A stretch of 64,000 nucleotides of DNA from Candidatus Methylopumilus universalis (GTDB lineage Bacteria; Pseudomonadota; Gammaproteobacteria; Burkholderiales; Methylophilaceae): assembly GCF_006365315.1 (NCBI RefSeq), contig NZ_CP040968.1, forward strand, positions 62,001 to 126,000, written 5' to 3'. The notes under the pieces are model-generated. The model was not told the origin of the DNA. It worked only from the letters and a program-made list of their open reading frames with translations, and ran no database searches. Positions 1 through 8,877 of the stretch are shown piece after piece. The position numbers and the translations under genes were made by a program. Position 1 is the stretch's first letter. Each line of letters starts with the position of its first letter.

Positions 1-650
1 TTAATCATGCCTGGAATACCAACCGCAGCTATAACGATGTCTGCCAATTCAATTTTTTGTTGGAGATGTTGGGTATAGCGATGACATATAGTGACAGTAC
101 AGCCTGCTAACAGAAGCTCTAAGCCCATAGGGCGACCTACATGATTGGATGCACCCACGACGATTGCATCAAGTCCTCGGGTTGAAAGCTGGGTGGCTTC
201 AATAAGTTTCATGACACCGTATGGAGTACAAGATCTTAATTGGGGCTGCCTTATTGCTAAAAGACCAATATTCTTAGGATGAAATCCATCGACATCTTTA
301 TGTGGTGAAATAGTCTCAAAAATGACGTCATTATTAATATGAGCAGGCAAAGGCGACTGAACTAAGATGCCGTCGATATTGGCGTCATTATTTAATGTTT
401 CAATAAGCGTTATAAGTTCTTTTTCAGATGTTTCATTAGGTAAATCATAAGCAATCGATTTCACACCTATTTTTTCACAGGCCAACCGTTTATTTTTGAC
501 ATAGATGGACGACGCAGGATCAGAACCTACAAGAATGACCGCTAAGCTCGGATTTTGAATACCTTCTTTTGATCTCACGCCAATTTCTTTTTTGAGATCT
601 TGAAGAAGATTTTCAGCAACCGATTTTCCATCAATTATCTTGGCTGTCAT
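1..650 (-). CDS. folD: Bifunctional methylene-THF dehydrogenase / methenyl-THF cyclohydrolase, partial
   Basis: FolD interconverts 5,10-methylene-, 5,10-methenyl- and 10-formyl-tetrahydrofolate in the cytoplasm, a core step of one-carbon metabolism. About 216 residues are visible. They show the YVKNK catalytic segment, SPLPAH, the DVDGFHP substrate-loop motif, and GRPMGLELL of the NADP-binding domain. The C-terminus, about 70 residues by comparison with the usual ~285, runs off the left edge of the window. The start is the ATG at 648-650, followed by MTAKIIDGK, typical of the family. It is transcribed leftward, divergent from the EF-hand gene. The assignment is secure; only the truncation by the window limits it. 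Confidence 0.95.
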   Translation of the reverse strand, partial: MTAKIIDGKSVAENLLQDLKKEIGVRSKEGIQNPSLAVILVGSDPASSIYVKNKRLACEKIGVKSIAYDLPNETSEKELITLIETLNNDANIDGILVQSPLPAHINNDVIFETISPHKDVDGFHPKNIGLLAIRQPQLRSCTPYGVMKLIEATQLSTRGLDAIVVGASNHVGRPMGLELLLAGCTVTICHRYTQHLQQKIELADIVIAAVGIPGMI

Positions 651-786
651 GGATTGATCAATGAATAAAAGACATCATTTTAACATATTGAATTTTTAAC
701 TATATCCATACTGGTTGAATCTTTTGTAAGAAGAGGTATCGAAGAGTATGATTAATATAAATTATTTTTTAAAGGAGCTTAAGGCT

Positions 787-1083
787 ATGAAGAAAAGTGT
801 CTGGTTAATTTCACTGGGATTAATTTTTGGTTTAAATACACCTATTTTTGCAGCACATGATGGTGCGGGCGAACATTGTAAAATGCATACAAAAAAATCA
901 TTTGAAGAAGCGGATATTGATCGTGATGGAACGCTTGATCGTGAAGAAGCAAAGGTTGTTTGCAAAGAAGATTTCGATCTTATGGATAAAGACCGTGATG
1001 GCACATTGTCCAAAGAAGAACTTAATGCATGTAAGGGTAAAAAAGGTAAATCAGGCCATAAAAAAGCCGCTAAACCAGCGTAA
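787..1083 (+). CDS. Small exported EF-hand protein
   Basis: This predicted periplasmic protein of 98 residues has an N-terminal signal peptide (MKKSVWLIS... ending near FAA) and two EF-hand loops, DIDRDGTLDREE and DKDRDGTLSKEE. Only 12 residues separate the loops. Both carry acidic residues at positions 1, 3, 5 and 12, as expected for Ca2+ or a similar ion. Three cysteines and a lysine-rich tail follow. The start at 787 is chosen because AAGGAG lies nine bases upstream and the signal peptide begins there; an in-frame ATG at 748 has no such site. The ligand and role are unknown; calcium buffering or metal sensing is inference. Confidence 0.8.
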   Translation: MKKSVWLISLGLIFGLNTPIFAAHDGAGEHCKMHTKKSFEEADIDRDGTLDREEAKVVCKEDFDLMDKDRDGTLSKEELNACKGKKGKSGHKKAAKPA

Positions 1084-1120
1084 ATAGAAGAAATCATGAG
1101 GGCTAAGATGGCCGCTTCAT

Positions 1121-1149
1121 TTGACCTACGCCCTTAATTAGGCTATATT
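1121..1149 (+). promoter_or_regulatory. Sigma-70 promoter of the tRNA cluster
   Basis: TTGACC (1121-1126) and TATATT (1144-1149) are separated by exactly 17 bases. The predicted transcript start near 1156 sits just before tRNA-Pro. The bases after the -10 element (CTCGGCC) are GC-rich, the discriminator type associated with stringent control of stable RNA genes. Confidence 0.8.
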
Positions 1150-1157
1150 CTCGGCCT

Positions 1158-1234
1158 CGGGGTGTAGCGTAGCCTGGTAGCGCGCCTGCTTTGGGAGCAG
1201 GATGTCGGGAGTTCGAATCTCTCCACCCCGACCA
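1158..1234 (+). tRNA. tRNA-Pro (anticodon TGG)
   Basis: A complete 77-base cloverleaf: acceptor CGGGGTG pairs with CACCCCG, the anticodon stem CCTGC/GCAGG encloses loop TTTGGGA, and the T-loop is GTTCGAATC. The CCA end is encoded at 1232-1234. It is the first of three tRNA genes that probably share one transcript. Confidence 0.97.
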
Positions 1235-1297
1235 GATTTAGCATCTTACTTTTTATAGAAAAAAAGGATTTTCTGTAACACGCTTTGTGTTGTTAAG

Positions 1298-1374
1298 CTG
1301 CCCGTAGCTCAACTGGATAGAGCACCAACCTTCTAAGTTGGGGGTTACAGGTTCAATTCCTGTCGGGCAGGCCA
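1298..1374 (+). tRNA. tRNA-Arg (anticodon TCT)
   Basis: A 77-base tRNA with acceptor CTGCCCG/CGGGCAG, anticodon stem CCAAC/GTTGG around loop CTTCTAA (anticodon TCT), T-loop GTTCAATTC and encoded CCA at 1372-1374. It reads AGA/AGG codons and lies 63 bases after tRNA-Pro. Confidence 0.96.
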
Positions 1375-1388
1375 ATTTTTAGTTCATT

Positions 1389-1465
1389 GGTGGCTGTAGC
1401 TCAGTTGGTAGAGTCCAGGATTGTGATTCCTGTTGTCGTGGGTTCGAGCCCCATCAGCCACCCCA
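1389..1465 (+). tRNA. tRNA-His (anticodon GTG)
   Basis: It shows the extra 5' G at 1389 (position -1) that pairs with the C73 discriminator and is specific to tRNA-His. The anticodon loop is TTGTGAT with GTG, the T-loop is GTTCGAGCC, and the CCA is encoded at 1463-1465. It closes the Pro-Arg-His cluster, 14 bases after tRNA-Arg. Confidence 0.97.
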
Positions 1466-1540
1466 GTTTTTTAAATGCATTGAATCAACAGTTAATAGAC
1501 GATATAGTCATTTCAACTTTAATTAATGTTTAATGCATGC

Positions 1541-2287
1541 ATGGACGATCAGCAACTTCTTCGATATAGCCGTCATATCTTATTGCCTGATATTGAGTAT
1601 CAGGGGCAAGAAAAACTTCTTCATAGTCATATTCTTATTGTAGGTGCAGGTGGTTTAGGCGCACCTATTGCAATCTATTGCGCAGCTGCTGGCGTTGGAA
1701 AAATGACCATATGTGATTTTGACGATGTAGATTTAAGTAACTTACAAAGACAAATCATTCATGACACACAATCAGTCGGTGTGAATAAAGCCTCTTCCGC
1801 AAAACAGTTTATTCAATTACTTAATCCAGATGTAGAAGTTATTGCAGTGACAGAAAAACAAACTGAAGCAAGTATGAAAGTCATTGCAAAAGATGTGGAT
1901 GTCATTATTGATGGCTCAGATAATTTTGCGACAAGGTATGCGCTTAATCGAATTGCAGTGGAGTTAAAAAAGCCTTTAGTTTCCGGTGCTGCTGTAGGAT
2001 TTGAGGGCCAGATTAGCGTCTTTGATATGAGACATGATAAGAGCCCTTGTTATCACTGTTTATTTCCAGATACAGGCGATCGCAATGAAACACGCTGTGC
2101 TGACAATGGTGTTTTTTCGCCTACAGTAGGCATGATTGGAACTGCTCAAGCTGCTGAAGTAATGAAAATTATTTTAGGTATAGGCGAGTCTTTAGAAGGT
2201 CGCTTACTATTGCTTGATGTGAAATCCATGCAATGGAAAAATATCCAACTTAAAAAAGACCCATCCTGCACCGTATGTTCTAAGTGA
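1541..2287 (+). CDS. moeB: E1-like adenylyltransferase of the MoeB/ThiF/HesA family
   Basis: These enzymes adenylate the C-terminal Gly-Gly of a ubiquitin-like sulfur carrier (MoaD or ThiS) in molybdopterin or thiamine synthesis. The sequence has the N-terminal RYSRHILLP signature, the ATP-binding Rossmann stretch IVGAGGLGAP, the DNLQRQ-like segment DLSNLQRQ, and two CxxC zinc pairs (CYHC, CTVC). At about 248 residues it has no rhodanese domain. The start at 1541 (MDDQQLLRYS) matches family N-termini; an ATG at 1526 would add five residues. The window also holds moaC and thiO, so either pathway is possible; MoeB is my preferred name. Confidence 0.85.
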   Translation: MDDQQLLRYSRHILLPDIEYQGQEKLLHSHILIVGAGGLGAPIAIYCAAAGVGKMTICDFDDVDLSNLQRQIIHDTQSVGVNKASSAKQFIQLLNPDVEVIAVTEKQTEASMKVIAKDVDVIIDGSDNFATRYALNRIAVELKKPLVSGAAVGFEGQISVFDMRHDKSPCYHCLFPDTGDRNETRCADNGVFSPTVGMIGTAQAAEVMKIILGIGESLEGRLLLLDVKSMQWKNIQLKKDPSCTVCSK

Positions 2288-2377
2288 TTTTTTATGGCAG
2301 ACATCTGCCATGAGGCCTGATATCACTTATCCCTATGTTAAAATGAATCTTTAACAAATCCTCTATGTGTTTTATTC

Positions 2378-5179
2378 ATGGAAAATAATCTGTCTAAACC
2401 TTTTAGCCCAAAAGATATTGAAAGTCATTGGTATGATTTTTGGGAATCAAAAGGCTTCTATCAAGCAGGCTTAGATACTAAGCAAAAAAATTCATTTTGT
2501 ATTTTATTGCCGCCACCCAACGTGACAGGAACGTTGCATATGGGGCATGGATTTAATCAAACTCTGATGGATGCATTAACTCGCTATCACCGCATGAAGG
2601 GCGAAAATACCTTATGGCAGCCCGGAACTGATCATGCAGGTATTGCGACACAAATTGTGGTTGAAAGACAGCTTGATAAAGAAGGCATTTCAAGACATGA
2701 CCTTGGACGAGAAAAGTTTCTAGAAAAAGTATGGGAATGGAAAGCATATTCAGGCGGCACCATTACTGAACAGATGCGTCGCTTAGGGACTTCGCCAGAT
2801 TGGTCACGCGAACGTTTTACAATGGATGAAGGCTTATCAAAAACGGTGACTGAAACATTTGTCAGTTTATATAAAGAGGGACTCGTTTATCGCGGTAAAC
2901 GTTTAGTGAATTGGGACATTCAATTACAGACAGCGGTATCTGATTTAGAAGTCGTTCAAGAAGAAGAAGATGGATTCTTATGGCATATTCAATACCCACT
3001 CGCATCTGGTGAAGGCCATTTAACGGTTGCAACTACCAGGCCGGAAACGATGTTGGGGGATGTAGCTATCATGGTTCATCCCGAGGATGCGCGCTATCAA
3101 AAGCTTGTTGGGCAGATGGTAAAGCTCCCTTTATGTGATCGTGATATCCCTATCATCTCAGATGATTATGTAGATCAAACCTTCGGGACAGGTGTTGTGA
3201 AAGTGACCCCTGCGCACGATTTCAATGACTACGCAGTGGGCATGCGCCATAAATTACCTATGATAAGTGTTTTGACACTTGACGGACATATTAATGAATC
3301 AGCACCAAAAGTTTATCAAGGCCTAGAACGTTTTGCTGCACGTAAAAAAATTGTAGAAGATTTAGAGGCTCAAGGTTTTCTTATAAAAACTGAGAAACAT
3401 AAACTTAAAATTCCACGAGGTGACAGAACAGATGTGGTGATTGAGCCGATGCTTACCGACCAATGGTTTGTAGCGATGACAAAAAAAACGCATGACGGAA
3501 AAAGCATTACAGAAAAAGCACTCGATGTTGTAAAGACAGGTGAAATTAAATTCTACCCAGATAACTGGGTGAACACTTATAACCAGTGGTTAAACAATAT
3601 TCAGGATTGGTGCATTTCAAGGCAGCTATGGTGGGGGCATCAAATTCCAGCTTGGTATGGTGATGAAGGTCAGATATGGGTTGCACATAACGAGGAAGAA
3701 GCAAAAGCTTTAGCAGCAAAAGATGGCTATCAGGGAAATTTAAAGCGTGATCCAGATGTCTTGGATACTTGGTACTCATCCGCACTTTGGCCTTTCTCAA
3801 CGCTTGATTGGACGCCTGACTATCCAAAAGCATCCAACCCAGCGCTCGATCTTTATTTGCCTTCGACAGTATTGGTGACAGGTTTTGACATTATCTTTTT
3901 CTGGGTCGCTCGAATGGTCATGATGACTAAACACATTACTGGAAAAATTCCATTTAAGCATGTGTATGTACATGGACTCATTCGTGATGCAGAAGGTCAG
4001 AAGATGAGTAAGTCAAAAGGAAATGTTTTGGATCCTATCGATTTGATCGATGGCATTTCTCTTGAAGCGCTTATTGAAAAAAGAACAACTGGGCTTATGA
4101 ACCCGAAACAAGCCGAATCCATTACTAAAAAAACACGCAAAGAATTTCCAGAAGGTATCGCTGCATTTGGCACAGACGCCTTACGTTTTACTTATGCGAG
4201 TTTAGCAAGTCCAGGACGCGACATTAAATTTGATCTTCAGCGTTGTGAAGGCTATCGAAATTTTTGTAATAAATTATGGAATGCGACACGCTTTGTTCTT
4301 ATGAACTGCGAAGGCAAAGAAAATGGTTTTGGCGAATGCGTCGATGGTTATCTTGAATTTTCAAAAGCCGATCGTTGGATTGTGAGCGAATTGCAGCAGA
4401 GAGAAACTGCTATTGAAAAAGCATTTCTAGATTACCGATTTGATTTATTGTCACAAGAGCTTTACCAATTTGTATGGGATGAATTTTGTGATTGGTATCT
4501 TGAGGTTGCTAAAGTTCAATTACAAATGGGTAGCGAAGCAGAGCAAAGAGCAACACGACGAACACTTTTACGTGTACTCGAGATTATTCTGCGATTAATA
4601 CATCCAGTGATGCCTTTTATTACTGAAGAAATTTGGCAAACGATCGGCCCTATGAATGGGAAAAAAGGCCCTTCGATTATGCTAGAACCTTACCCACAAA
4701 GTGACAGTAAAAAAATTGATCAAGACAGCATTCACTGGATGTCGATTTTAAAAGAGATGGTAGATGTATGCCGAAAACTTCGTGGCGAAATGAATATTTC
4801 CCCGGCACAAAAAATTCCACTTGTGATTGCAGGCAATAAAAAATCACTTGAGCTTTACGCGCCATATCTTAAAGCGCTTGCTAAATTAACTGATGTTGAA
4901 ATTGTGGAAGAACTTCCAGCCATCGATGCCCCAGTGATGTTAATCAAAGATTTTAAATTAATGCTTAAGGTTGAGGTGAACGCCGCAGAAGAAAGGGAAA
5001 GAATTACAAAAGAGCTTAATCGGATTCAAATTGAAATCCAAAAAGCTAAAGGTAAGCTAGAAAATGCTAGCTTTATAGATAAAGCTCCTGAGGCAGTGGT
5101 AGCACAAGAAAAAAAACGTTTAGAAGAGTTCGAGGAAAGCTTTGAAAAGTTAAATAGGCAACTAAAAAAGTTAGCTTAA
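2378..5179 (+). CDS. valS: Valyl-tRNA synthetase
   Basis: A cytoplasmic class Ia synthetase that charges tRNA-Val and edits misacylated threonine. The protein is 933 residues, the usual bacterial length. The HIGH-type motif is [14 protein letters not shown] near residues 45-58 and KMSKS is at 542-546. The inserted editing domain contains [12 protein letters not shown], and a charged C-terminal coiled coil (about 860-933) binds the tRNA. The gene is monocistronic by layout. Its last nine bases overlap convergently with the tusA-like gene on the other strand. Nothing appears degraded. Confidence 0.98.
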   Translation: MENNLSKPFSPKDIESHWYDFWESKGFYQAGLDTKQKNSFCILLPPPNVTGTLHMGHGFNQTLMDALTRYHRMKGENTLWQPGTDHAGIATQIVVERQLDKEGISRHDLGREKFLEKVWEWKAYSGGTITEQMRRLGTSPDWSRERFTMDEGLSKTVTETFVSLYKEGLVYRGKRLVNWDIQLQTAVSDLEVVQEEEDGFLWHIQYPLASGEGHLTVATTRPETMLGDVAIMVHPEDARYQKLVGQMVKLPLCDRDIPIISDDYVDQTFGTGVVKVTPAHDFNDYAVGMRHKLPMISVLTLDGHINESAPKVYQGLERFAARKKIVEDLEAQGFLIKTEKHKLKIPRGDRTDVVIEPMLTDQWFVAMTKKTHDGKSITEKALDVVKTGEIKFYPDNWVNTYNQWLNNIQDWCISRQLWWGHQIPAWYGDEGQIWVAHNEEEAKALAAKDGYQGNLKRDPDVLDTWYSSALWPFSTLDWTPDYPKASNPALDLYLPSTVLVTGFDIIFFWVARMVMMTKHITGKIPFKHVYVHGLIRDAEGQKMSKSKGNVLDPIDLIDGISLEALIEKRTTGLMNPKQAESITKKTRKEFPEGIAAFGTDALRFTYASLASPGRDIKFDLQRCEGYRNFCNKLWNATRFVLMNCEGKENGFGECVDGYLEFSKADRWIVSELQQRETAIEKAFLDYRFDLLSQELYQFVWDEFCDWYLEVAKVQLQMGSEAEQRATRRTLLRVLEIILRLIHPVMPFITEEIWQTIGPMNGKKGPSIMLEPYPQSDSKKIDQDSIHWMSILKEMVDVCRKLRGEMNISPAQKIPLVIAGNKKSLELYAPYLKALAKLTDVEIVEELPAIDAPVMLIKDFKLMLKVEVNAAEERERITKELNRIQIEIQKAKGKLENASFIDKAPEAVVAQEKKRLEEFEESFEKLNRQLKKLA

Positions 5180-5407
5180 ACGACGTTTCTTAATAAAAAA
5201 AGTAATGGCACCATTTTCATCTTGAAGAGATAAAAGCTCGTGCCCTGTCTGACGACAGAATGCATCAAAATCTTTTTTACTTCCAGGATCTGTGGCAATA
5301 ATTTTTAAGACCTGATCAGATTTAATTTCATTCAAGCCTTTTTTACATCGCAATATGGGAAGAGGACATTTAAGCCCCGTTGCGTCTACTTCATAATCAT
5401 AATGCAT
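5171..5407 (-). CDS. tusA: TusA/SirA family sulfur carrier
   Basis: A small protein (78 residues) of the sulfurtransferase family that passes persulfide sulfur between proteins, as in tRNA thiolation or cofactor synthesis. The catalytic cysteine is Cys14 in the [10 protein letters not shown] motif (CPxP). The start at 5407 ([11 protein letters not shown]) directly follows the stop codon of the upstream rhodanese gene, so the two are probably translationally coupled; an upstream in-frame ATG would overlap the rhodanese. Pairing with a rhodanese suggests a persulfide relay. Whether it is true TusA or another family member cannot be decided here. Confidence 0.85.
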   Translation of the reverse strand: MHYDYEVDATGLKCPLPILRCKKGLNEIKSDQVLKIIATDPGSKKDFDAFCRQTGHELLSLQDENGAITFFIKKRRLS

Positions 5408-5408
5408 A

Positions 5409-5732
5409 TTATTTAAGTGCTGAGAAAGTGTAGCCGGCATTTGCCCAAGCAATAACACCGCCTGCTAAGTTATACACGTCATGATAATCATGTTCAGCCA
5501 AATAAGATGCAGCGTGAGCAGAGCGAACGCCACTATGACAATAAAAAACAATACTCGATTTTTTGGAAAGTTTGTCGAAAGCCTGAGGAAGGCTTACAAG
5601 TGGAATATGTTGCGCGCCTTGAATAATACCTCTTGCAACTTCATCATCATTTCTTACATCAATTAAAACTAAATTATCTTGCTTGATCATGCCGTGTAAG
5701 GTTGCGGCATCAATGGTCATAAAAGAACTCAT
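5409..5732 (-). CDS. Single-domain rhodanese-like sulfurtransferase
   Basis: A 107-residue rhodanese domain, probably cytoplasmic because no signal peptide is visible. The active-site loop CHSGVRS starts at Cys65, the residue expected to carry a persulfide. LIDVRNDDEVARGII and the C-terminal GGVIAW are typical GlpE/PspE-like features. It lies immediately upstream of the TusA-like gene, which would be a natural sulfur acceptor. The donor is unknown. A role in thiolation is inferred from this pairing only. Confidence 0.9.
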   Translation of the reverse strand: MSSFMTIDAATLHGMIKQDNLVLIDVRNDDEVARGIIQGAQHIPLVSLPQAFDKLSKKSSIVFYCHSGVRSAHAASYLAEHDYHDVYNLAGGVIAWANAGYTFSALK

Positions 5733-5743
5733 GAAGTTAAATA

Positions 5744-6142
5744 TTAAAGAATTATTTGAATGATCAGCGCAATGACATTTGTTGCAGCAAGCGCTTGAAG
5801 ACCCCAGAGTGTGAATTTCATACCCCTCACTCTAAGCTCCATATTGGGTGTTGCTTCCAGAAAAGCTTTTGCATAAAAAAGTCGGCCCGTAGTAAATACA
5901 CCACCTAAAAGCAAAACAATCGTCCAATGAATATGGTTGGCTTCAAGGCATCCTAAGAGAATGAGACCTAAAGGAACATATTCCGCAAAGTTTCCGTGGG
6001 AACGAATCGCTTGCTGTAAGTCTTCTCGACCGCCATCACCCAAAGACACTTCATTTTGACGTCTTAAGTTAATGACGTTTAATGTTAATTTAACGTATAC
6101 AAAGGTAAGAATCGCGGCGTAAATAGCAGTAAGTTTTAACAT
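5744..6142 (-). CDS. MAPEG family membrane protein
   Basis: A 132-residue inner-membrane protein with about four hydrophobic helices. The motifs RVRGM and the segment RSHGNFAEYVPLGLILL are characteristic of bacterial MAPEG proteins, relatives of microsomal glutathione transferases. Activity of these bacterial homologs is mostly unproven; glutathione conjugation or peroxidase activity is possible. It is 11 bases upstream of the rhodanese gene in the same direction and probably cotranscribed. Confidence 0.85.
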   Translation of the reverse strand: MLKLTAIYAAILTFVYVKLTLNVINLRRQNEVSLGDGGREDLQQAIRSHGNFAEYVPLGLILLGCLEANHIHWTIVLLLGGVFTTGRLFYAKAFLEATPNMELRVRGMKFTLWGLQALAATNVIALIIQIIL

Positions 6143-6211
6143 GATGTTTAAATTAAATAATCTAAGATGCCTTCATTATAACATCGAGACGTGTGCCGTA
6201 TAAATGGGCGG

Positions 6212-6937
6212 TTAGTTAATTTTTAGTGCAATGGCTTCTTGAAGTTTGAGAGACAGATCTTTTCTTGATTGCGAGGGTTTGATGGGATGCCCAATATCTA
6301 CCACGACCTCGATTCGATTGGATTTAGCAACCCGCTTAAATGATTGGAGCAGACTCGTAGCCCCGTGAAAACTCGTACGATTTGTCAGTACGTTATTTTC
6401 TTTATACTTGATTGAGAAAGGCAAAAGTAATTTGTCAGCCTCAAAGGCCGATTGAAATAAGCTGCTCTTAAAAGGAAGCACTTGGTATCCTGTTGACGTA
6501 ACGCCTTCAGGAAAGATGCATATCGATTGTTTTTCATTTTTAAAATGATGGTTCATCGCTTGAATGACTTCAGGCAAATTTGATTTGCGATTGCGGTCAA
6601 TAAAAATAGCACCTGAAATTTTAGCGAGCATTCCAATAATAGGCCATGTTTTGACATCGGTTGCTGATACGAATGTGACGGGTTTTAAAGAAAAGATTAC
6701 AGGAATATCAAGCCATGAAATATGATTTGAAACGATAAGATAGCTATCTTTACCTAAAAACTTTAAGACTTCTCCAGTGAGTGTAATTTTAATTTCTAAA
6801 ATACGTAAGAGACGTTTCGCCCAGAACTGAATAAGAAGATGTGTGATATTTCTTGGCAGAATAATCATCATGACGCATAGGATCAGCGCCAGAAGAAGAT
6901 GGAGTGCCATTAAAACAGATTTAAAAATAAAATTCAT
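6212..6937 (-). CDS. plsC: 1-acyl-sn-glycerol-3-phosphate acyltransferase (PlsC-like)
   Basis: The enzyme would add the second acyl chain to lysophosphatidic acid at the inner membrane. The 241 residues start with a hydrophobic anchor (about 5-28). They carry the HX4D motif in NHISWLD (His72, Asp77), the GAIFIDR segment and FPEGVTSTG (142-150), the conserved acyltransferase blocks. It follows the DUF3147 gene by six bases. Substrate cannot be read from sequence: members of this family also acylate lysophospholipids or ornithine lipids, so the symbol is provisional. Confidence 0.85.
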   Translation of the reverse strand: MNFIFKSVLMALHLLLALILCVMMIILPRNITHLLIQFWAKRLLRILEIKITLTGEVLKFLGKDSYLIVSNHISWLDIPVIFSLKPVTFVSATDVKTWPIIGMLAKISGAIFIDRNRKSNLPEVIQAMNHHFKNEKQSICIFPEGVTSTGYQVLPFKSSLFQSAFEADKLLLPFSIKYKENNVLTNRTSFHGATSLLQSFKRVAKSNRIEVVVDIGHPIKPSQSRKDLSLKLQEAIALKIN

Positions 6938-6943
6938 AGTGGA

Positions 6944-7291
6944 TTATAAGAGTTCGATGCCGTAGGGTTTCACAATTTTTGCAAAAATATAAAATGCAAC
7001 TAAGGTCATGACAACAGATATCCCAAGTGTTGGCCAAAAACCAAATCGCTTAAGTAAAAAAGGAAATGCTAAGAACATGGGCAAAGTAGGCACGACATAC
7101 CAAAAAGTATACCAAGCATGATTTGCAATTTTAGATTCCGGTTGTTTTTCTAAATATAGCCAAATTAAAGTCAACACTGTGACAAGAGGAAGTGCTGCAA
7201 TGAGCCCACCTAATCGATCACTTTTCTTAGCCACCTCAGAAATAAAAACAACCATACCTGAGGTGATTAAAAGCTTAAATAAAATCCACAT
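6944..7291 (-). CDS. DUF3147 family membrane protein
   Basis: A 115-residue integral membrane protein with about four transmembrane helices and a conserved RLGGLIAALP stretch after the first helix. It matches the DUF3147 family, whose function is unknown. Its ATG shares one base with the stop codon of the upstream acyltransferase gene (TAATG), so translation is probably coupled. It lies between two acyltransferase genes, which suggests a role in envelope lipid handling, but that is only context. Confidence 0.8.
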   Translation of the reverse strand: MWILFKLLITSGMVVFISEVAKKSDRLGGLIAALPLVTVLTLIWLYLEKQPESKIANHAWYTFWYVVPTLPMFLAFPFLLKRFGFWPTLGISVVMTLVAFYIFAKIVKPYGIELL

Positions 7292-8496
7292 TAATTTCCC
7301 TCTTCTTTTGTTACTTGAATGCCAGGCTTTTCTTCAGGATAGGCTTTTAAATAAACTGCCAAGTCTGGATCCAGCGTATCCCAATTGACCAAGCTTGCTA
7401 CTTTTTTATAAATTTTATGCATAAAGTGATTTCGGTGTTTACAGAAATTTGTAAGATGCACGAGTTCATGACCCGTTTCGATTTTAGCAGGATATGCTGT
7501 TTGGCCACTTTGAATTGTTTTGGCACCAATCTTATATGCCCAATTAACAGCTTCAATCCATAAACGGAAATAGATAAACCAATCTCTAGGGGCGTCATAA
7601 TCAATACCAATAAATTTGTTAATCACATGTTCTTTAAGATCAAAACAAAGCATAAAAGCTACAATTTCTTGAGAAGACTGGTGCCTTAAAATAATAAAGT
7701 GCGCTTCTTTTTCGCGAGAAATAAATTCAAAGAATTCAGGCGTGAGTTCTTCAAATTTAGTTTTACCTTTTAAATAAGTTCTTGAGAATAATCGGTAGAG
7801 CTGATGAAGGGTTTGATTGTCAGGTAAATGAACTACGCTCACATCAAGGGGAGCTGGAAGTGCTTTCTTTAATTTTTTGCGAAATTGGTATCTTCTAGAC
7901 CCTTTGAGAGAGTTTATATAATCATCAGCATTTTCGCCTTCTAGTTTTAAAAGTGCCGACGGAAAACTTATAAGAGGAAATAAATTTTTAGATTTAGAAA
8001 TAGAAGCAAGTGTTTGATGGTATGTATTAGGGAAGTCTTTCCATACCAACATAGCTGCTTTGTATTTTTGTGCTTGCGTCTCAGCAGCTTCCTGAATACA
8101 GAGAAAAATATCACCTTGTGTTACTGTCTGAGCTTTTAAAATTTTTGGATCAATCCCGATATGCCCCTCATCAGAGCAGGCACTCCCTATAAAAAAAGTA
8201 CGTTGATATAAGAAAGACGGGATAACTTTACCGATTAACTTTACGATAGGTAAAATAATCGGAGGCATTACAAGCTCGATGGGCACATCCATTATGAATG
8301 CAGGCGCAATGGCGATCGGCTCTCCATTTAAAGAAATCAAGCCGTAAGTAAAAGTGAATTGCTCTTCAAGATGAGCACACTCAAGTGATCTATACCACCA
8401 TTGACCTTCGTAAGGTGCTGGAAAGCAACTATCCCATAACGCCTGTGGTATTTGCGATTCAGAATTAAGCCATTCAAGAGAGAGCTGTTGTATCAT
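7291..8496 (-). CDS. COG3146-type GNAT-fold N-acyltransferase
   Basis: A 401-residue protein resembling the large predicted N-acyltransferases of COG3146 (formerly DUF482), which have a tandem GNAT/FemAB-like fold. A distinctive basic segment GSRRYQFRKKLKKA lies near residue 200, and the C-terminal half holds the GQTAYPAKIETGHEL region typical of these proteins. There is no signal peptide. The substrate is unknown; aminoacyl or acyl transfer to lipids or cell-wall precursors has been suggested for relatives. It is the first gene of the leftward group with DUF3147, plsC and MAPEG genes. Confidence 0.75.
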   Translation of the reverse strand: MIQQLSLEWLNSESQIPQALWDSCFPAPYEGQWWYRSLECAHLEEQFTFTYGLISLNGEPIAIAPAFIMDVPIELVMPPIILPIVKLIGKVIPSFLYQRTFFIGSACSDEGHIGIDPKILKAQTVTQGDIFLCIQEAAETQAQKYKAAMLVWKDFPNTYHQTLASISKSKNLFPLISFPSALLKLEGENADDYINSLKGSRRYQFRKKLKKALPAPLDVSVVHLPDNQTLHQLYRLFSRTYLKGKTKFEELTPEFFEFISREKEAHFIILRHQSSQEIVAFMLCFDLKEHVINKFIGIDYDAPRDWFIYFRLWIEAVNWAYKIGAKTIQSGQTAYPAKIETGHELVHLTNFCKHRNHFMHKIYKKVASLVNWDTLDPDLAVYLKAYPEEKPGIQVTKEEGN

Positions 8497-8535
8497 TTAT
8501 AAGAATTATACTTAAAACATCTTGATTCTCGACTT

Positions 8536-8835
8536 ATGCAGAAATTTTTATTTTTTTTAATTGCACTTTTTTTTAGTGCCTCACTTTTCGCAGTTCATTC
8601 AGATTACTGTGTAAGCTGTGAACGGGACAAACGTGGCCACATTAAAAGAAGTCTTGAAGCCAAGAAAGCTTTCAAAAAAATGCAGCCATGCCCTTCGACA
8701 GGCAAGCCTTTTGGAGCTTGCCCTGGTTATATTATTGACCACATTATGCCTTTGAAGCGAGGCGGCGCTGATGCTCCATCGAATATGCAATGGCAGACCG
8801 TTGAAGAGTCAAAGGAAAAAGACAAATGGGAGTAA
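8536..8835 (+). CDS. Exported HNH endonuclease-like protein
   Basis: A 99-residue protein with an N-terminal signal peptide (about residues 1-19, hydrophobic core FLFFLIALFFSASLFA) followed by a compact HNH domain. Visible elements are C25-x2-C28, C52 and C62 (possible zinc ligands), then IIDHIMPLKRGGAD (Asp68-His69) and NMQWQT (Asn83). This is the HNH pattern of small nucleases. The signal peptide implies periplasmic or extracellular location, so use on foreign or environmental DNA is possible. It is divergent from the COG3146 gene. Confidence 0.8.
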   Translation: MQKFLFFLIALFFSASLFAVHSDYCVSCERDKRGHIKRSLEAKKAFKKMQPCPSTGKPFGACPGYIIDHIMPLKRGGADAPSNMQWQTVEESKEKDKWE

Positions 8836-8877
8836 CTTTTTATATGAAGCGTAATTTGAAGTAGAATAATCCATATC

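Noticed and set aside
762-1097. 111-codon minus-strand frame opposite the EF-hand gene
   Set aside because: The plus strand has a signal peptide, ribosome site and EF-hand loops; the minus frame has no recognisable features.
2294-2311. Hairpin ATGGCAGA/TCTGCCAT after the moeB stop codon as a terminator
   Set aside because: The stem is perfect but no T-run follows on either strand, so I cannot support termination.
8005-8835. HNH motif as a sign of a Cas9 or restriction system
   Set aside because: No repeats, no RuvC-type or helicase genes and no methyltransferase partner are nearby, and the HNH protein is small and exported.
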